64,000 bases of DNA from CAXMST01 sp038206985 (GTDB lineage Bacteria > Actinomycetota > Thermoleophilia > Solirubrobacterales > 70-9). The stretch lies in NCBI GenBank assembly GCA_038206985.1, contig JBBRAH010000009.1, forward strand, positions 17,594 through 81,593, read 5' to 3'. The translations under genes and the position numbers were made by a program. This document shows, one piece after another, positions 43,102-52,378 of this stretch (positions are counted from its first letter, which is position 1; every line of letters starts with the position of its first letter). The notes below the pieces were generated by a model that ran no database searches, was not told where the DNA came from, and saw only the letters and a program-made list of their open reading frames with translations.

Positions 43102-44469
43102 CTAGGAAAGCTTCTTGCGCAGCTTCTCAGCTGCATCGCTGCCCGAGAGACCGTCGAGCTCGGAGCGCAGTTCGCGCGCGGCCGCGGCCTGGTCGTCGCT
43201 GAGCAGCTCGTCCTCGCCGGTGACGCGACACTCGCCGGCCTTCAGCGCCGGGTAGACACCCGCTGCGGCGAGCTCGCCGTCGAGCGAGATCGTCACGTTC
43301 TCCGTCGTCTCGAGGATCCGGGAAACGCCCTCGTCGTCGGACTCGGTCAGGACCGTGGCGATCACGGTCAGCGAGCCGGCCTCCTCCTCGGCGGTCTCGC
43401 GACCGGCGCCGAAGATCGGCTTGACGACACCGGGGTCGTCGGCCGCCACCGCAAGGCGGGAGAGGGAGTCGAAGATCAGTACGACATCGGTGCCCGACTC
43501 AGCGCGGCGCTTGGCGCGGGCGATCGCCAGCTCGGCAACCCGGAGCTGATCCCCGGGACGCATGTCGGCGGTCGCGGCGCTGATCTCTGCCTTGGGCGCG
43601 GCTTCGCGCCAGGGCTTCTCCTCCTCGGGGCGCTCGTCGACGAGCACGACCACGACCTCGAGATCCTCATGCGAGGAGAGCTCGGCCGCGAGGGCCCGCA
43701 GCAAGGTCGTGCGACCTGAGCCACGCTCCGAACGGATCAGCACCCGCTGGCCGCGGGCCAGGGGGCTGAGCAGGTTGATCGAGCGCAGCAGAACGGAGTT
43801 GTCCTCGCTCGCGTCGGCGCCGGTCAGCTCGATGCGGCGGGTGGGTGGCACCGGCTCGAGGTCCTCGAAGCTCGTGCGGTCGCCGCCGGGCTCGATGCCG
43901 TTGACGGTGTCGATGTGGATCAGGGCCGGGTGGCGCTCGCCACGGCGCGGCTTGCGGGCCGGTCCGGCGACGATGTCGCCGCGCTGCAGCTCGCAGCGGC
44001 GGATCTGGGAGGGCGAGACATAGATGTCGCCCTCGGCCGGATCGAGACCCTCGAGGCGCACGAAGCCGTGGCCGCGGGGCGTGATGTCGAGCACGCCGCT
44101 GACCGGCTCACCCTCCTCGGCGCCCTCCTCGTCGCCATCTTGCTCACCGTCGAAGTCTTCCTGGTCGCGATCGCGGCTGCGGCGCGAAGAATCACGGCCC
44201 TGATCCCGGCCCTGGCCCTGGCGCCCGCCGCGTCCGCCGCGTCCACCCTGGCCTCCGCCACCTCCACGCGAGCGGCGGCGTCCGCCGCCCTGCCCGGAAT
44301 CGCCCTCGCGGGAGCCGGAGTCGTCGTCGGCGGCGCCGGGATCAGCATCCCCGCCGAGTGCGGCGATGAGCTCGTCCCGCGTGAGCATGCGGAACTTCTC
44401 GATCCCCTCCTCGGCTGCGAGCTTGTGGAGTTCTGCGATGTGCTTGTTCTTGAGGGATCCGTTGGCCAT
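43102..44469 (-). CDS. rho: divergent transcription termination factor Rho with altered P-loop
   Basis: 455 aa from ATG 44469-44467. An N-terminal Rho_N-like helix ('LKNKHIAELHKLAAEEGIEK') is followed by an Arg/Gly-rich insert (residues 60-102) and an acidic stretch (103-121), then the RNA-binding cold-shock domain ('GVLDITPRGHGFVRLEG', 'DIYVSPSQIRR'). The ATPase part has 'VLVDERPEEE' and 'DVVLIFDSLSRLAVA', but the P-loop reads 'RSERGSGRTTLLRA' with Arg253 in place of the invariant Lys. Other core segments also differ from canonical Rho. RNA-dependent helicase activity is therefore uncertain. Confidence 0.85.
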   Translation of the reverse strand: MANGSLKNKHIAELHKLAAEEGIEKFRMLTRDELIAALGGDADPGAADDDSGSREGDSGQGGGRRRSRGGGGGQGGRGGRGGRQGQGRDQGRDSSRRSRDRDQEDFDGEQDGDEEGAEEGEPVSGVLDITPRGHGFVRLEGLDPAEGDIYVSPSQIRRCELQRGDIVAGPARKPRRGERHPALIHIDTVNGIEPGGDRTSFEDLEPVPPTRRIELTGADASEDNSVLLRSINLLSPLARGQRVLIRSERGSGRTTLLRALAAELSSHEDLEVVVVLVDERPEEEKPWREAAPKAEISAATADMRPGDQLRVAELAIARAKRRAESGTDVVLIFDSLSRLAVAADDPGVVKPIFGAGRETAEEEAGSLTVIATVLTESDDEGVSRILETTENVTISLDGELAAAGVYPALKAGECRVTGEDELLSDDQAAAARELRSELDGLSGSDAAEKLRKKLS

Positions 44470-44508
44470 AGGCCGGGGCACTATAGGCGCTCGACTGGCG
44501 GGCCGGTA

Positions 44509-46197
44509 TCAGACCGCGGCTCCCGCGGGGTCACAGCCCTCGCGGAGCAGTTCCGCGGCGCCGGCCTCGGCCTCGTCGCGGATCCGTGCCTCGTCCCAGC
44601 CGAGCTCCCCGCCCATCACCCGGGCGACCGGGAGCAACGGCTCGGCGCCGCGTAGCTCCGGCGCGGCGAGCAGCGCTAGCCGGGTCCGCCGCAGGAGCAC
44701 GTCGCCGACGCTGCGCGCCTGCTCGAGTCGAGCGGCGATCACGGCTTCGGCCAGGAGGTCCGGGTGGCCGGGCACGATCGGCCGGGCCAGTTCGGGGCTC
44801 TCGGCAGCCACGGCCAGAACGTTGCGAGAGGCGCTTCCGTAGCGGAAGCCGAGCTGCTTCTGGGTTGCCTCATCGATCAGGCCGGGCTCCAACCCGTCGG
44901 GCGCATCGAGGTCGCCGTCCTGGGCTTCGAGCCCGAGTGGGATATCCGCCGTCCGACAGGGGACCTCGCGGCCCTCCCTCTCCCCCATGCGATCGACGAC
45001 CTGCTTGGCCATGCGCCGCCAGGTGGTCAGCTTGCCGCCGGTGATGGTCAGCATCCCCGAGGACGTCTCATACAGCTCAGCCTTGCGCGAGATGTCCACC
45101 GACTTTTTCGGGTCGCCCGTCGAGATCAGCGGTCGCACGCCGGCGTAGGCGCCGGTCAGATCGCCCCGGTCGAAGCTCTCGCCGAAGTAGTCGTTGATGG
45201 CATCGAGCAGATACTCGATGTCGGAACCGCCCGGCCGCACTTCGTCGATGTCACCGTCGAAGTCCTCGTCGGTGGTGCCGATCAGGGCGCGGCCGTACCA
45301 GGGCAAGACGAAGATCGTGCGACCCGCGCCGGCGGGCACGATGCAGGCGGCGTCGTTGAGCGGAAGCCGCTCCAGGGGCAGAGTTACGTGGGTGCCGCGG
45401 CTCGGTGCGATCCGCGGTACCTCGGTCTCGTCGAGGATCTCCCCGGGCCGGATCCTGTCCGCCCAGACCCCGGTGGCGTTGATCACGTTCTGGGCCCGGA
45501 TCTCAAGTGTCTCGCCGCTCTCGCCGTCGCTGCAGACAACTCCACGTGCCTTGCCGTTGTGCTCGAGCAACGAGGTGACCTCGAGTCGATTGGCCATCAC
45601 GGCGCCAAAGCGCTCGGCCTCGCCGAGGATCGTGAGTACCAGGCGCACGTCGTCGGTCTGGCAGTCGTAGAACATGTAGGCGGCCTTGGGCTCGCGGGCG
45701 GCAAGCGCCGGCAGATACTCGAGGGTCTCCTCGGCGGAGATCGTCCGGTGGCGGTCCGGCGTCCAGCCCGACTCCGGATCGTCATCGCGCATCCGCTGAC
45801 GGCGCCCCTGCCCAACCCGCGTGGTCGCCATCACGTCGTACATGTTGAGCCCGATGCCGATCTTCACGTCGCGGCGATCGTCGCCGAGCGTCGGCACCAG
45901 GTAAGGCGTCGGGTAGACGAGGTGCGGCGCAAGGTGGACCATGAGCTGGCGCTCGAGCAGCGCCTCACGCACGAGGCCGAGGTCGAAGTTCTGCAGGTAG
46001 CGGAGGCCACCATGGACCATCTTCGAGCTGCGGCTGGAGGTCCCGACCGCCCAGTCGGCGCGCTCGACGATGGCCGTGGAGTAGCCGCGCGAGGCGGCAT
46101 CGAGGGCGACGCCGGCGCCGGTCACCCCGCCGCCGACGACAACAACATCGAACTCCTCGGCGACGAGCTCCTTGATTGCGGTCTCGCGAGCGATCAT
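44509..46197 (-). CDS. glpD: glycerol-3-phosphate dehydrogenase (FAD-dependent, GlpD)
   Basis: 562 aa. 'DVVVVGGGVTGAGVALDAAS' is the FAD-binding start; 'KMVHGGLRYLQNFDLGLVRE' and 'APSRGTHVTLPLERLP' are GlpD blocks, followed by the C-terminal DAO_C domain. It oxidises sn-glycerol-3-phosphate to DHAP and feeds electrons to the quinone pool. No glpK or glpF is adjacent. Confidence 0.94.
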   Translation of the reverse strand: MIARETAIKELVAEEFDVVVVGGGVTGAGVALDAASRGYSTAIVERADWAVGTSSRSSKMVHGGLRYLQNFDLGLVREALLERQLMVHLAPHLVYPTPYLVPTLGDDRRDVKIGIGLNMYDVMATTRVGQGRRQRMRDDDPESGWTPDRHRTISAEETLEYLPALAAREPKAAYMFYDCQTDDVRLVLTILGEAERFGAVMANRLEVTSLLEHNGKARGVVCSDGESGETLEIRAQNVINATGVWADRIRPGEILDETEVPRIAPSRGTHVTLPLERLPLNDAACIVPAGAGRTIFVLPWYGRALIGTTDEDFDGDIDEVRPGGSDIEYLLDAINDYFGESFDRGDLTGAYAGVRPLISTGDPKKSVDISRKAELYETSSGMLTITGGKLTTWRRMAKQVVDRMGEREGREVPCRTADIPLGLEAQDGDLDAPDGLEPGLIDEATQKQLGFRYGSASRNVLAVAAESPELARPIVPGHPDLLAEAVIAARLEQARSVGDVLLRRTRLALLAAPELRGAEPLLPVARVMGGELGWDEARIRDEAEAGAAELLREGCDPAGAAV

Positions 46198-46257
46198 CGG
46201 CCCGTCACGCTACCGGGACGACAACGCCGGGGCCCGCGGCGGCGCAGCGCAGGCTCC

Positions 46258-46767
46258 TCAGTCCAGCCACTGCACGTAGCGCTCCGCCGGATCGCGCTCC
46301 GGCGGCCGCTGCTCCTGGACCCCTCGGCCGAGGTAGAGCAGGCCGACGAACTGCTCGTCCGGGGGAATGCCCAGTGCCGCCAGGCCGGCTGCCTCCTTCA
46401 GGACCCCGGGAGTGCGCCAGTAGCCGGCGAGCCCGCGATCGTGGGCGGCGAGCAGGACGATGTAGGCGGCGCAGGCGGTCGCGTGCAGGTCTTCCTCGAA
46501 CATCTCCGGATCGACGGGCCGAGCGCAGCTACAGGCAACGAGCGTCGGCGCCCGGTCCAGCTTGGTTGCCGCCTCCGGGCCCGCCGCCTCCTTGAGCCGC
46601 TCGAGCGACTCCGGGCCGACCACTCGGAAGCGCCAGGGATTGGTCAGGTGGTGGTTGGGAGCCCAGCGAGCGAGCTCCAGGATCTCCACGAGCAGCTCGC
46701 GACCGACCGGCTCGGGTCGGAAGGCCTTGTGCGTCCGGCGGCCGCGTATCGCTTCCTCGAGTTCCAT
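46258..46767 (-). CDS. nitroreductase family protein
   Basis: 169 aa FMN-dependent nitroreductase fold. 'IRGRRTHKAFRPEPVGREL' at the start binds FMN, 'ARWAPNHHLTNPWRFRVV' and 'GYWRTPGVLKEAAGL' fit the small YdjA/TdsD-like group. It lies 46 bp downstream of the B12-transport operon on the same strand and could be its last gene. I considered BluB (lower-ligand synthase), but the sequence is closer to ordinary nitroreductases. Confidence 0.87.
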   Translation of the reverse strand: MELEEAIRGRRTHKAFRPEPVGRELLVEILELARWAPNHHLTNPWRFRVVGPESLERLKEAAGPEAATKLDRAPTLVACSCARPVDPEMFEEDLHATACAAYIVLLAAHDRGLAGYWRTPGVLKEAAGLAALGIPPDEQFVGLLYLGRGVQEQRPPERDPAERYVQWLD

Positions 46768-46813
46768 CTACGGCGGGAGGATTAGCAGCCGCGAGCGTCG
46801 GTCGCGGTGCCGC

Positions 46814-48790
46814 TCAGGGCAGATTGCGGCGATATACGAACCAGCCCGCGACGAGCAGGCCGCCGAGTAGACCGAGCGCCGCGAGCAGCACCGGGGTCGA
46901 GGGCAGGCTGGAATCCCCGGCCGAATCGTCGGCGACGACGCCGGATGCCGGATCCAGCAACGGGCTGGTCAAGCCCTCACCCCCGGCAGATATCCGCTCG
47001 CGATCAGGGCTGCCGCCGTTGGCCTTGCCGGAGCCCCCGCCCGCGGAGCCCCCGGCCCCCGGCCCACCGCCCGAGCCGCCGCCGCGGTCGCCGTAGGCCG
47101 AGCCCCCACCTCCGGCCCCGAAGCCGGAACCGGTGTTCCCGGAGTTGCCGCCGTCGCCCTCGCCACCCCCCGTGCGCTGCGGCTTGCGAGCCACCGGCGG
47201 GATCGGGTACGGATCCTGCGCAGCGCCGCTGATCGCCTGGGCGGTCACCCAGACCGGGGTCTGGTCGCTGCTGCGCGAGTAGGTGTAGTGGCCGTCGCCA
47301 CGACGCCGACCGGCGAGGAAGTCGAGGCCACTGTTGCCGTTGTTGCGGATCCCGGCCGCGCCGGCCCCGGCCGCCGCGAGGCCCTGGATCGCCCAGGCGG
47401 TTGACTGCGAGTTCGAGGCGGCACCCCTGGTCAGCGACCAGCCGCCGTCCTTGCGCTGGGCCCCCTCCAGCCAGCGGGCACCATCCCGGATCGCGCTCGA
47501 GCCCGGCGAGACGAGCGCCAGCGCCTGCAACGCCGAGCCGGTGCTGTCGGGCTCGCTCGCGCCCTTGGACACGGATGCCCAGCCGCCGTCCTTGTTCTGG
47601 GCGTCGCGCAGCCACTGGCCGGAGCGGCTCAGGCTCGAGGAGCCCTCACCCCCGGCGGAGCGGGCCAGGATCGCGAAGGCCGTCAGGTTGACCTGTTTCT
47701 CGTAGGAGCCGTTGCCGTTCTGGCGGCTTCGCAGGTCCGCGAGCAGGTTGCGACCGCCGAAGTTGGACGAGGACACCCCGGCGCCCTTGAGCGCGAGGAT
47801 CGTGCGCTCGAGATCGCCGGTCGAGGAGAGCTCGCCGACGTGCTTGCGGAGGTAGTCCACGGGTGAAGGCCCCCGACCCCCGAGATCGCGCGGGTTGCGG
47901 CCCGCCGCCTCCAGGCCGAGCATCGCCCAGCCGGTCATGCCCGGGCTGGAACTCGACCCGGGGGCGATCCCGTAGCCGCCGTCGGCGTTCTGCGCGCCGA
48001 CCAGCCACGAGCGCGTCTGCGAGGAGACGGCCGAGGCGGAAGCCTCAGCGCCCGAAGCGGGCATGGAGATCAGCGTGCCCCCGGCGATCGCCAGCCCCAC
48101 AGCCAGAGCAAGCAGTCCTGCTGCGCCGGGCAAAGGCGCGGGTCCACCGGCGCCTCGCGGGCCGGCGGGCTCGGCCGGCGAATCCAGCCAGCGGACCTCG
48201 AAGCGCTCCCGGTAGCGGTCGAGCATCCGCACGATCGCCGGCCCGGCAGCCAGCATCAGCGCGGCGTTGCCAAAGGCGTGGGCGATGTTGAAGGGGATGC
48301 CGCGGGCAGAGAGCGCCAGGTAGCGGTCGAGCGATTGCTCTCCGCCGAAGTTGACCATCGCCGACAGATCGAGCAGCGCGCCGTAGAGCAGGCCGGCAAT
48401 CGCGGCGGCGATCGCCAGACCCTTGCGGCCGAGCCGCCGGGCGCTGAGCAGAGCGAGGCCCGCACCGCCGATTCCGACCAGTCCCCAGCCCGCCATCTGC
48501 CAGGGCGTCCAGGGACCCTGGCCGAGCCAGAAGTTCGAGACCAGCGCCGAGAGCGCTCCGACGGCGAAGCCCGCGGGCGCTCCGAGCGTGTAGCCGGCGA
48601 GCAGGACCACGTCCGTGGTCGCGACGACGTTGGGGATCGGCGCCAGCAGCACGCGCCCGGCAATACCAAGCGCGGCGAGCGCGGCCACTGCGGCGAGGAT
48701 CCGTGCCGAGGGCCGGGAGCGCTCGAACCAGGCCGCCCCGACGAGCAGGACGAGGGCAAGGACGACCAGGACCGATAGCTGCCAGCTCAC
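46814..48790 (-). CDS. ECF transporter S component fused to a transcobalamin/prenyltransferase-like toroid and a membrane anchor
   Basis: 658 aa. GTG 48790 overlaps the ATPase stop as GTGA. Residues 1-190 are a multi-helix S component ('YTLGAPAGFAVGALSALVSN', 'QGPWTPWQMAGWGLVGIGGA'). After one more helix (about 223-243), residues 255-530 carry repeated alpha/alpha-toroid motifs as in squalene cyclase/prenyltransferase beta-subunit repeats ('LVGAQNADGGYG', 'LRDAQNKDGGWASV', 'LEGAQRKDGGWSL'). A Gly-rich linker follows, and a C-terminal 'LPSTP'-helix-RR anchor ends the chain. The same toroid fold forms the N-terminal domain of transcobalamin and intrinsic factor. With the riboswitch and DUF4430 genes, this is most likely a B12-binding importer subunit. 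Confidence 0.85.
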   Translation of the reverse strand: MSWQLSVLVVLALVLLVGAAWFERSRPSARILAAVAALAALGIAGRVLLAPIPNVVATTDVVLLAGYTLGAPAGFAVGALSALVSNFWLGQGPWTPWQMAGWGLVGIGGAGLALLSARRLGRKGLAIAAAIAGLLYGALLDLSAMVNFGGEQSLDRYLALSARGIPFNIAHAFGNAALMLAAGPAIVRMLDRYRERFEVRWLDSPAEPAGPRGAGGPAPLPGAAGLLALAVGLAIAGGTLISMPASGAEASASAVSSQTRSWLVGAQNADGGYGIAPGSSSSPGMTGWAMLGLEAAGRNPRDLGGRGPSPVDYLRKHVGELSSTGDLERTILALKGAGVSSSNFGGRNLLADLRSRQNGNGSYEKQVNLTAFAILARSAGGEGSSSLSRSGQWLRDAQNKDGGWASVSKGASEPDSTGSALQALALVSPGSSAIRDGARWLEGAQRKDGGWSLTRGAASNSQSTAWAIQGLAAAGAGAAGIRNNGNSGLDFLAGRRRGDGHYTYSRSSDQTPVWVTAQAISGAAQDPYPIPPVARKPQRTGGGEGDGGNSGNTGSGFGAGGGGSAYGDRGGGSGGGPGAGGSAGGGSGKANGGSPDRERISAGGEGLTSPLLDPASGVVADDSAGDSSLPSTPVLLAALGLLGGLLVAGWFVYRRNLP

Positions 48791-50448
48791 GACGCACCGC
48801 CGTGCTCGGCGCCCGGGAGCGCAGCGGCCCGTGGCCGCGATGGATCGGGCGGAGCTTCCAGATCGCGGATCAGCGCGGCACCCGCCGCGGCCGTGATTGC
48901 GGCGCCGTGGGTGATCCGGGCGACCTCGGTCGTGAAGTACCAGCCTCCGGCCAGGACCTCTTCCGGAGACCCGTCGGCGAGGACCCGCCCCCGGGCGAGG
49001 AGGATCACCCGGTCGGCAAGCAGCGCCGCGAACTCGACATCGTGAGTGGCGACGAGCAGCGCAGCGCCGCCACTGGCCAGTGGCCGAAGCCACTCGACCA
49101 GACGCTCCTTGCGATCGGCGTCGAGGCCGCGGGTGGGCTCGTCGAGGCAGACCAGACCCCGGGCGGTGCCACCGGCCCCGCGCCCCGCCATCGCGATCGC
49201 CAGGGCAAGCCGCTGCCGCTCGCCGCCGGAGAGGTCACGCGGATCGCGATCGGGATCCAGCTCGAGGCCGACGCTCCGCATCGCCTCGCGGCCGGCGACA
49301 TCCGGCAGCTCCTCGCCGACGCGCTCGCGGACCAGGTAGTCCTCGGGTCGCTGCGTCAGCAGGGCACAGCCTTCGGGGGTGTCGATCGAGCCGAATGAGG
49401 GCTCGAGCGCGCCGGCCGCGGCACGCAGCAGGGTGCTCTTGCCGGCGCCGTTGGGACCGAGCAGGGCGACCCTCTCCCCCACGCTGATGCTGAGATCGAT
49501 GCCGGCGACCGCCTCGCGCCGCTGCCCACCCTCACCGACCTCGACCCGCAGACCCCGGGCTCGCAACAACTCGGCCCCGGCCCGGCTCGAACCCTCAGCC
49601 GCCGCGAGGCCGGGAACTCGCAGACCTGCGGGGAGCGCGCCGCGGGCGCTCTTCACGGTCACCGGGCGCTGCGGGAGGCCGGCGGCCTCGAACATCCGCA
49701 TCGCCGGCGTCGCCAGCCAGGCGGCCTGCCCCGTGGCGAACCGTCCGAAGGGCTCGGGGGGTCCATCGAAGACGAGCCGCCCCGCCTCGAGGGCGAGCAC
49801 CCTGTCGGCGGCCGCCAGGCAGCGCTCGAGCCGGTGCTCGCCGAGCACGATCGCCACACCCCACTCGTCGTTGAGGCGGCGCAGGAGGCTGATCAGCTCG
49901 TCCCCGGCCACGGGGTCCAGCTGCGAGGTCGGCTCGTCGAGCAGTAGCAGCGGCGGCCGGGTGACCAGCGCCGAGGCGATCGCCACCCGCTGCAGCTCGC
50001 CACCGGAAAGCGAATCGGTCGAGCGCGCCAAAATGTGTTCCAGGCCGAGCGCCAGCGCGACCTCTTCGACGGCCCGGGCACGCTCGAGCTGACCGCGGCC
50101 GCGTAGCTCCAGCGGCAGCTCGAGTTCGGCGGCGACGGTGCTCGAAACCACCTGAGTCTCCGGCTCCTGGGCGACGAAACCGACGTCGACCGCGAGCTCG
50201 GCCGGCCCCGCGTCGCGGGTCGAGCGGCCGGCGACAACGACCTCGCCTGTGAACTCGCCGCCGTGGAAGTGGGGAACCAGGCCGCAGGCCGCGCGCAACA
50301 GCGAGGACTTGCCCGAGCTCGAGCGGCCGGCGAGAACGACGAACTCGCCCGCCTCGATCCGCACCTCGATGCCGAGGAGGGCCGGCCCCGGGGAGTGCGG
50401 GTAACTGAAAGTCAGCCCGCGGGCGACGAATACATCGTTGTCAGACAT
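48787..50448 (-). CDS. ECF transporter ATPase, two domains fused (EcfA-EcfA')
   Basis: 553 aa holding two complete ABC ATPase domains. Domain 1: Walker A 'GRSSSGKSSLL', signature 'LSGGELQRV', Walker B 'LLLLDEPTSQLD'. Domain 2: 'GPNGAGKSTLL', 'LSGGERQRL', 'LVCLDEPTRGLD'. In most ECF systems these are two separate proteins. It powers the EcfT/S complex. The end overlaps the S-component gene and the start overlaps the EcfT gene by 8 bp. Confidence 0.93.
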   Translation of the reverse strand: MSDNDVFVARGLTFSYPHSPGPALLGIEVRIEAGEFVVLAGRSSSGKSSLLRAACGLVPHFHGGEFTGEVVVAGRSTRDAGPAELAVDVGFVAQEPETQVVSSTVAAELELPLELRGRGQLERARAVEEVALALGLEHILARSTDSLSGGELQRVAIASALVTRPPLLLLDEPTSQLDPVAGDELISLLRRLNDEWGVAIVLGEHRLERCLAAADRVLALEAGRLVFDGPPEPFGRFATGQAAWLATPAMRMFEAAGLPQRPVTVKSARGALPAGLRVPGLAAAEGSSRAGAELLRARGLRVEVGEGGQRREAVAGIDLSISVGERVALLGPNGAGKSTLLRAAAGALEPSFGSIDTPEGCALLTQRPEDYLVRERVGEELPDVAGREAMRSVGLELDPDRDPRDLSGGERQRLALAIAMAGRGAGGTARGLVCLDEPTRGLDADRKERLVEWLRPLASGGAALLVATHDVEFAALLADRVILLARGRVLADGSPEEVLAGGWYFTTEVARITHGAAITAAAGAALIRDLEAPPDPSRPRAAALPGAEHGGAS

Positions 50449-51391
50449 GCGGGCTCCGACCTTTGGTGTCGTCGATTTCGAGACGCCGGGCCCGCGCGCG
50501 AGAGTCCCGCAGCCGTCGCAGCTCCGGCGGCGTTAGGAACGGAGCGATGGCGAGAAGTGGAATCGCGGCGGCGAAGGCCAGCATGGCCGGATCGAGATCG
50601 ACACTCACCACCGGATAGGCGCTGAAGGCGCCGACGCCCGTGAGCCCCGCCGCCAGGGCGACCCCGGCCATCGCGGTTCCGGCGAGGGCGAGGGCGAGCT
50701 CTCCGGGCCGGCGAGCGTGGCGTACCGTCGCGGCGCGAACCGGCAGGCCGTAGCCGCGCAGCTCGAGCGTCGCCGCGACATCGACGGCCCGGTCCAGCGA
50801 CCCGGCGATCAGTCGCCGGGCCAGAGTCGCACGGCCGACCGGTGCCGCGTCCGGGCCGCGGAGCCGGGCAGCCTCACCGAGGCGGACCGAGTCGGCTGCG
50901 GCAAGCGGGACGAGCCGGGTCACGACGGTGGCGGCGAGGGCTGAGCGAGCCGCGAGCGGGCGCACTCCGCGCAGCACCCGGTCGGGATCCACGCACGCCG
51001 ACCAGACCGCGAAGACGATCAGTGCGACCAGGATCCGCAGGGCGAGCACCCCGCCCTCGGCGAGCGCCTCGGCGCTGACGTCGATCTGGCCCACCACCGG
51101 GAGATCCCAGCCGCGGAGCAGAACCGTGTCGCCGCGCTGAGAGACGATCACGTTGACGACGATCACCGTGACCGCGAGGTAGGCACCGAAGCGCAGCGGG
51201 GCCAGGCTGGCCCGCAGCGCGTCCGACGCGACCGCCACGAGCAGAGCGGCCACGCCCGCGGCCACGAGCACAACCGGGTTGGCGAAGCTGAAGGAGATCA
51301 CCGCGAGCGGCGCCAGGTACAAAGCGGCGATCCACGGTCGCGCCCGGCCCAGCGGGCCCGGCCGCGGTGCGTAGGTGAGCGCCGCCCGCAT
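50441..51391 (-). CDS. ecfT: ECF transporter transmembrane coupling protein EcfT
   Basis: 316 aa with hydrophobic helices ('LYLAPLAVISFSFANPVVLV', 'VLALRILVALIVFAVW') and the EcfT coupling region 'LARRLIAGSLDRAVDVAATL' followed by 'ELRGYGLP', whose A-R-G motif contacts the ATPases. It transmits ATP-driven motion to the S component. It follows the DUF4430 lipoprotein gene by 3 bp. Confidence 0.88.
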   Translation of the reverse strand: MRAALTYAPRPGPLGRARPWIAALYLAPLAVISFSFANPVVLVAAGVAALLVAVASDALRASLAPLRFGAYLAVTVIVVNVIVSQRGDTVLLRGWDLPVVGQIDVSAEALAEGGVLALRILVALIVFAVWSACVDPDRVLRGVRPLAARSALAATVVTRLVPLAAADSVRLGEAARLRGPDAAPVGRATLARRLIAGSLDRAVDVAATLELRGYGLPVRAATVRHARRPGELALALAGTAMAGVALAAGLTGVGAFSAYPVVSVDLDPAMLAFAAAIPLLAIAPFLTPPELRRLRDSRARARRLEIDDTKGRSPHV

Positions 51392-51394
51392 GGA

Positions 51395-52375
51395 TCAGCT
51401 CTCCCCGCAGGTACTGCTGTCGACTGCGTCGGCGTCCGGGGCCACCGGCAAGGTCTGCTCGCCGTCGGCAGTGACCGCCAGCGCGTAGTGGTTGCGCAGC
51501 GACTCCTCATCCAACTGACCGGCCGCGGCCTCGACCTCGCCGGTGTCGGTGCCGCTGACGACCCAGGTCGGCTGATCGTCGCCCTTCCGCAGGGCCGCGA
51601 TCCAGCCCGCCTGCTCCTGCTCCTGCCGCACGGTGGCGTGATCGTCGAGTGCCGACAGGTACCAGCCGCCGGAGCAGCGTCCGATCCTCGCGTAGACGCC
51701 GCTGGCGGACGGGCCCTTCTCCATCAGCAGCGCGGCCGGGTCCTCCCGCACCTCGCCCCACTCACCCACGAGGATGCGCAGGGACTCGCCCGCCCCGGAG
51801 GAGGTCAGCTGATCCGTGCTGGTCGCCTCGACTCCGGCGGCGGCCAGCGCAGCCTCGACCGTCTCGCACGCTGTCTCGGCGCGCAGGCAGACGACCTCCG
51901 TGGGCGGCTGCTCGTCCTTGTAGCCATGCAGGAACGGCTCAGGGAAGGAGCCGACGACCGCGGAGACCATGTAGGCATCGGTCCAGTCGCGGTAGTCCCA
52001 CCAGATCCGGTCCCCGGGCCGCACGTCGGACTCCCCGGCGCCAATCGGCGACCAGTATCCGTTCACGTAGAAGAACCAGTCGCGGCTACGCCGATCGGCA
52101 ACCTCGCCGGAGATCCCGTCGATGGCGCTGACGAAGTTGCCGCCGTATTCGGTCTCGACCTCCGCTTCCCGGTCGAGGAAGCGGACCACCGTCTCCGATT
52201 CGCTCGGATCGGTGCTCTCGGCCTCGAGCAGCTGCTCGGCACCGTAGTCGCGGGTCACGGTCAGCTGCGCGACGCCCTCGCTCGTGGCGCCCTCCCCGAC
52301 CCCGCAGGCAGCGATCGTGACGGCGGCGAGGGCCGCCGTCACGAGGGCGCTGCCGCGAGATCGGAGGGTGCTCAA
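51395..52375 (-). CDS. DUF4430 (transcobalamin C-terminal-like) lipoprotein
   Basis: 326 aa. 'LVTAALAAVTIAACG' is a lipoprotein signal (Cys24). Residues about 35-135 form a DUF4430 domain: 'ETVVRFLDREAEVETEYGG', 'SRDWFFYVNGYWSP' and 'VRPGDRIWWDYRDW'. This domain corresponds to the small beta domain that caps cobalamin in intrinsic factor and transcobalamin. The rest contains two Cys pairs and no known motif. It sits between a secreted DUF4430 protein and EcfT, so it is probably the surface-anchored binding part of the importer. Confidence 0.87.
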   Translation of the reverse strand: MSTLRSRGSALVTAALAAVTIAACGVGEGATSEGVAQLTVTRDYGAEQLLEAESTDPSESETVVRFLDREAEVETEYGGNFVSAIDGISGEVADRRSRDWFFYVNGYWSPIGAGESDVRPGDRIWWDYRDWTDAYMVSAVVGSFPEPFLHGYKDEQPPTEVVCLRAETACETVEAALAAAGVEATSTDQLTSSGAGESLRILVGEWGEVREDPAALLMEKGPSASGVYARIGRCSGGWYLSALDDHATVRQEQEQAGWIAALRKGDDQPTWVVSGTDTGEVEAAAGQLDEESLRNHYALAVTADGEQTLPVAPDADAVDSSTCGES

Positions 52376-52378
52376 CTC

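Noticed and set aside
44180..44300. GC-rich repeats as a separate element inside the Rho gene
   Set aside because: They encode the in-frame Arg/Gly-rich insert of the Rho protein.
46258..46767. Nitroreductase gene as BluB, making the B12 lower ligand beside the B12 importer
   Set aside because: The sequence fits ordinary small nitroreductases better and lacks the segments I would expect of BluB; position alone is not enough.
44764..46785. 673-codon open frame opposite glpD and the nitroreductase gene
   Set aside because: It spans two clear genes on the other strand and has no protein-like motifs.
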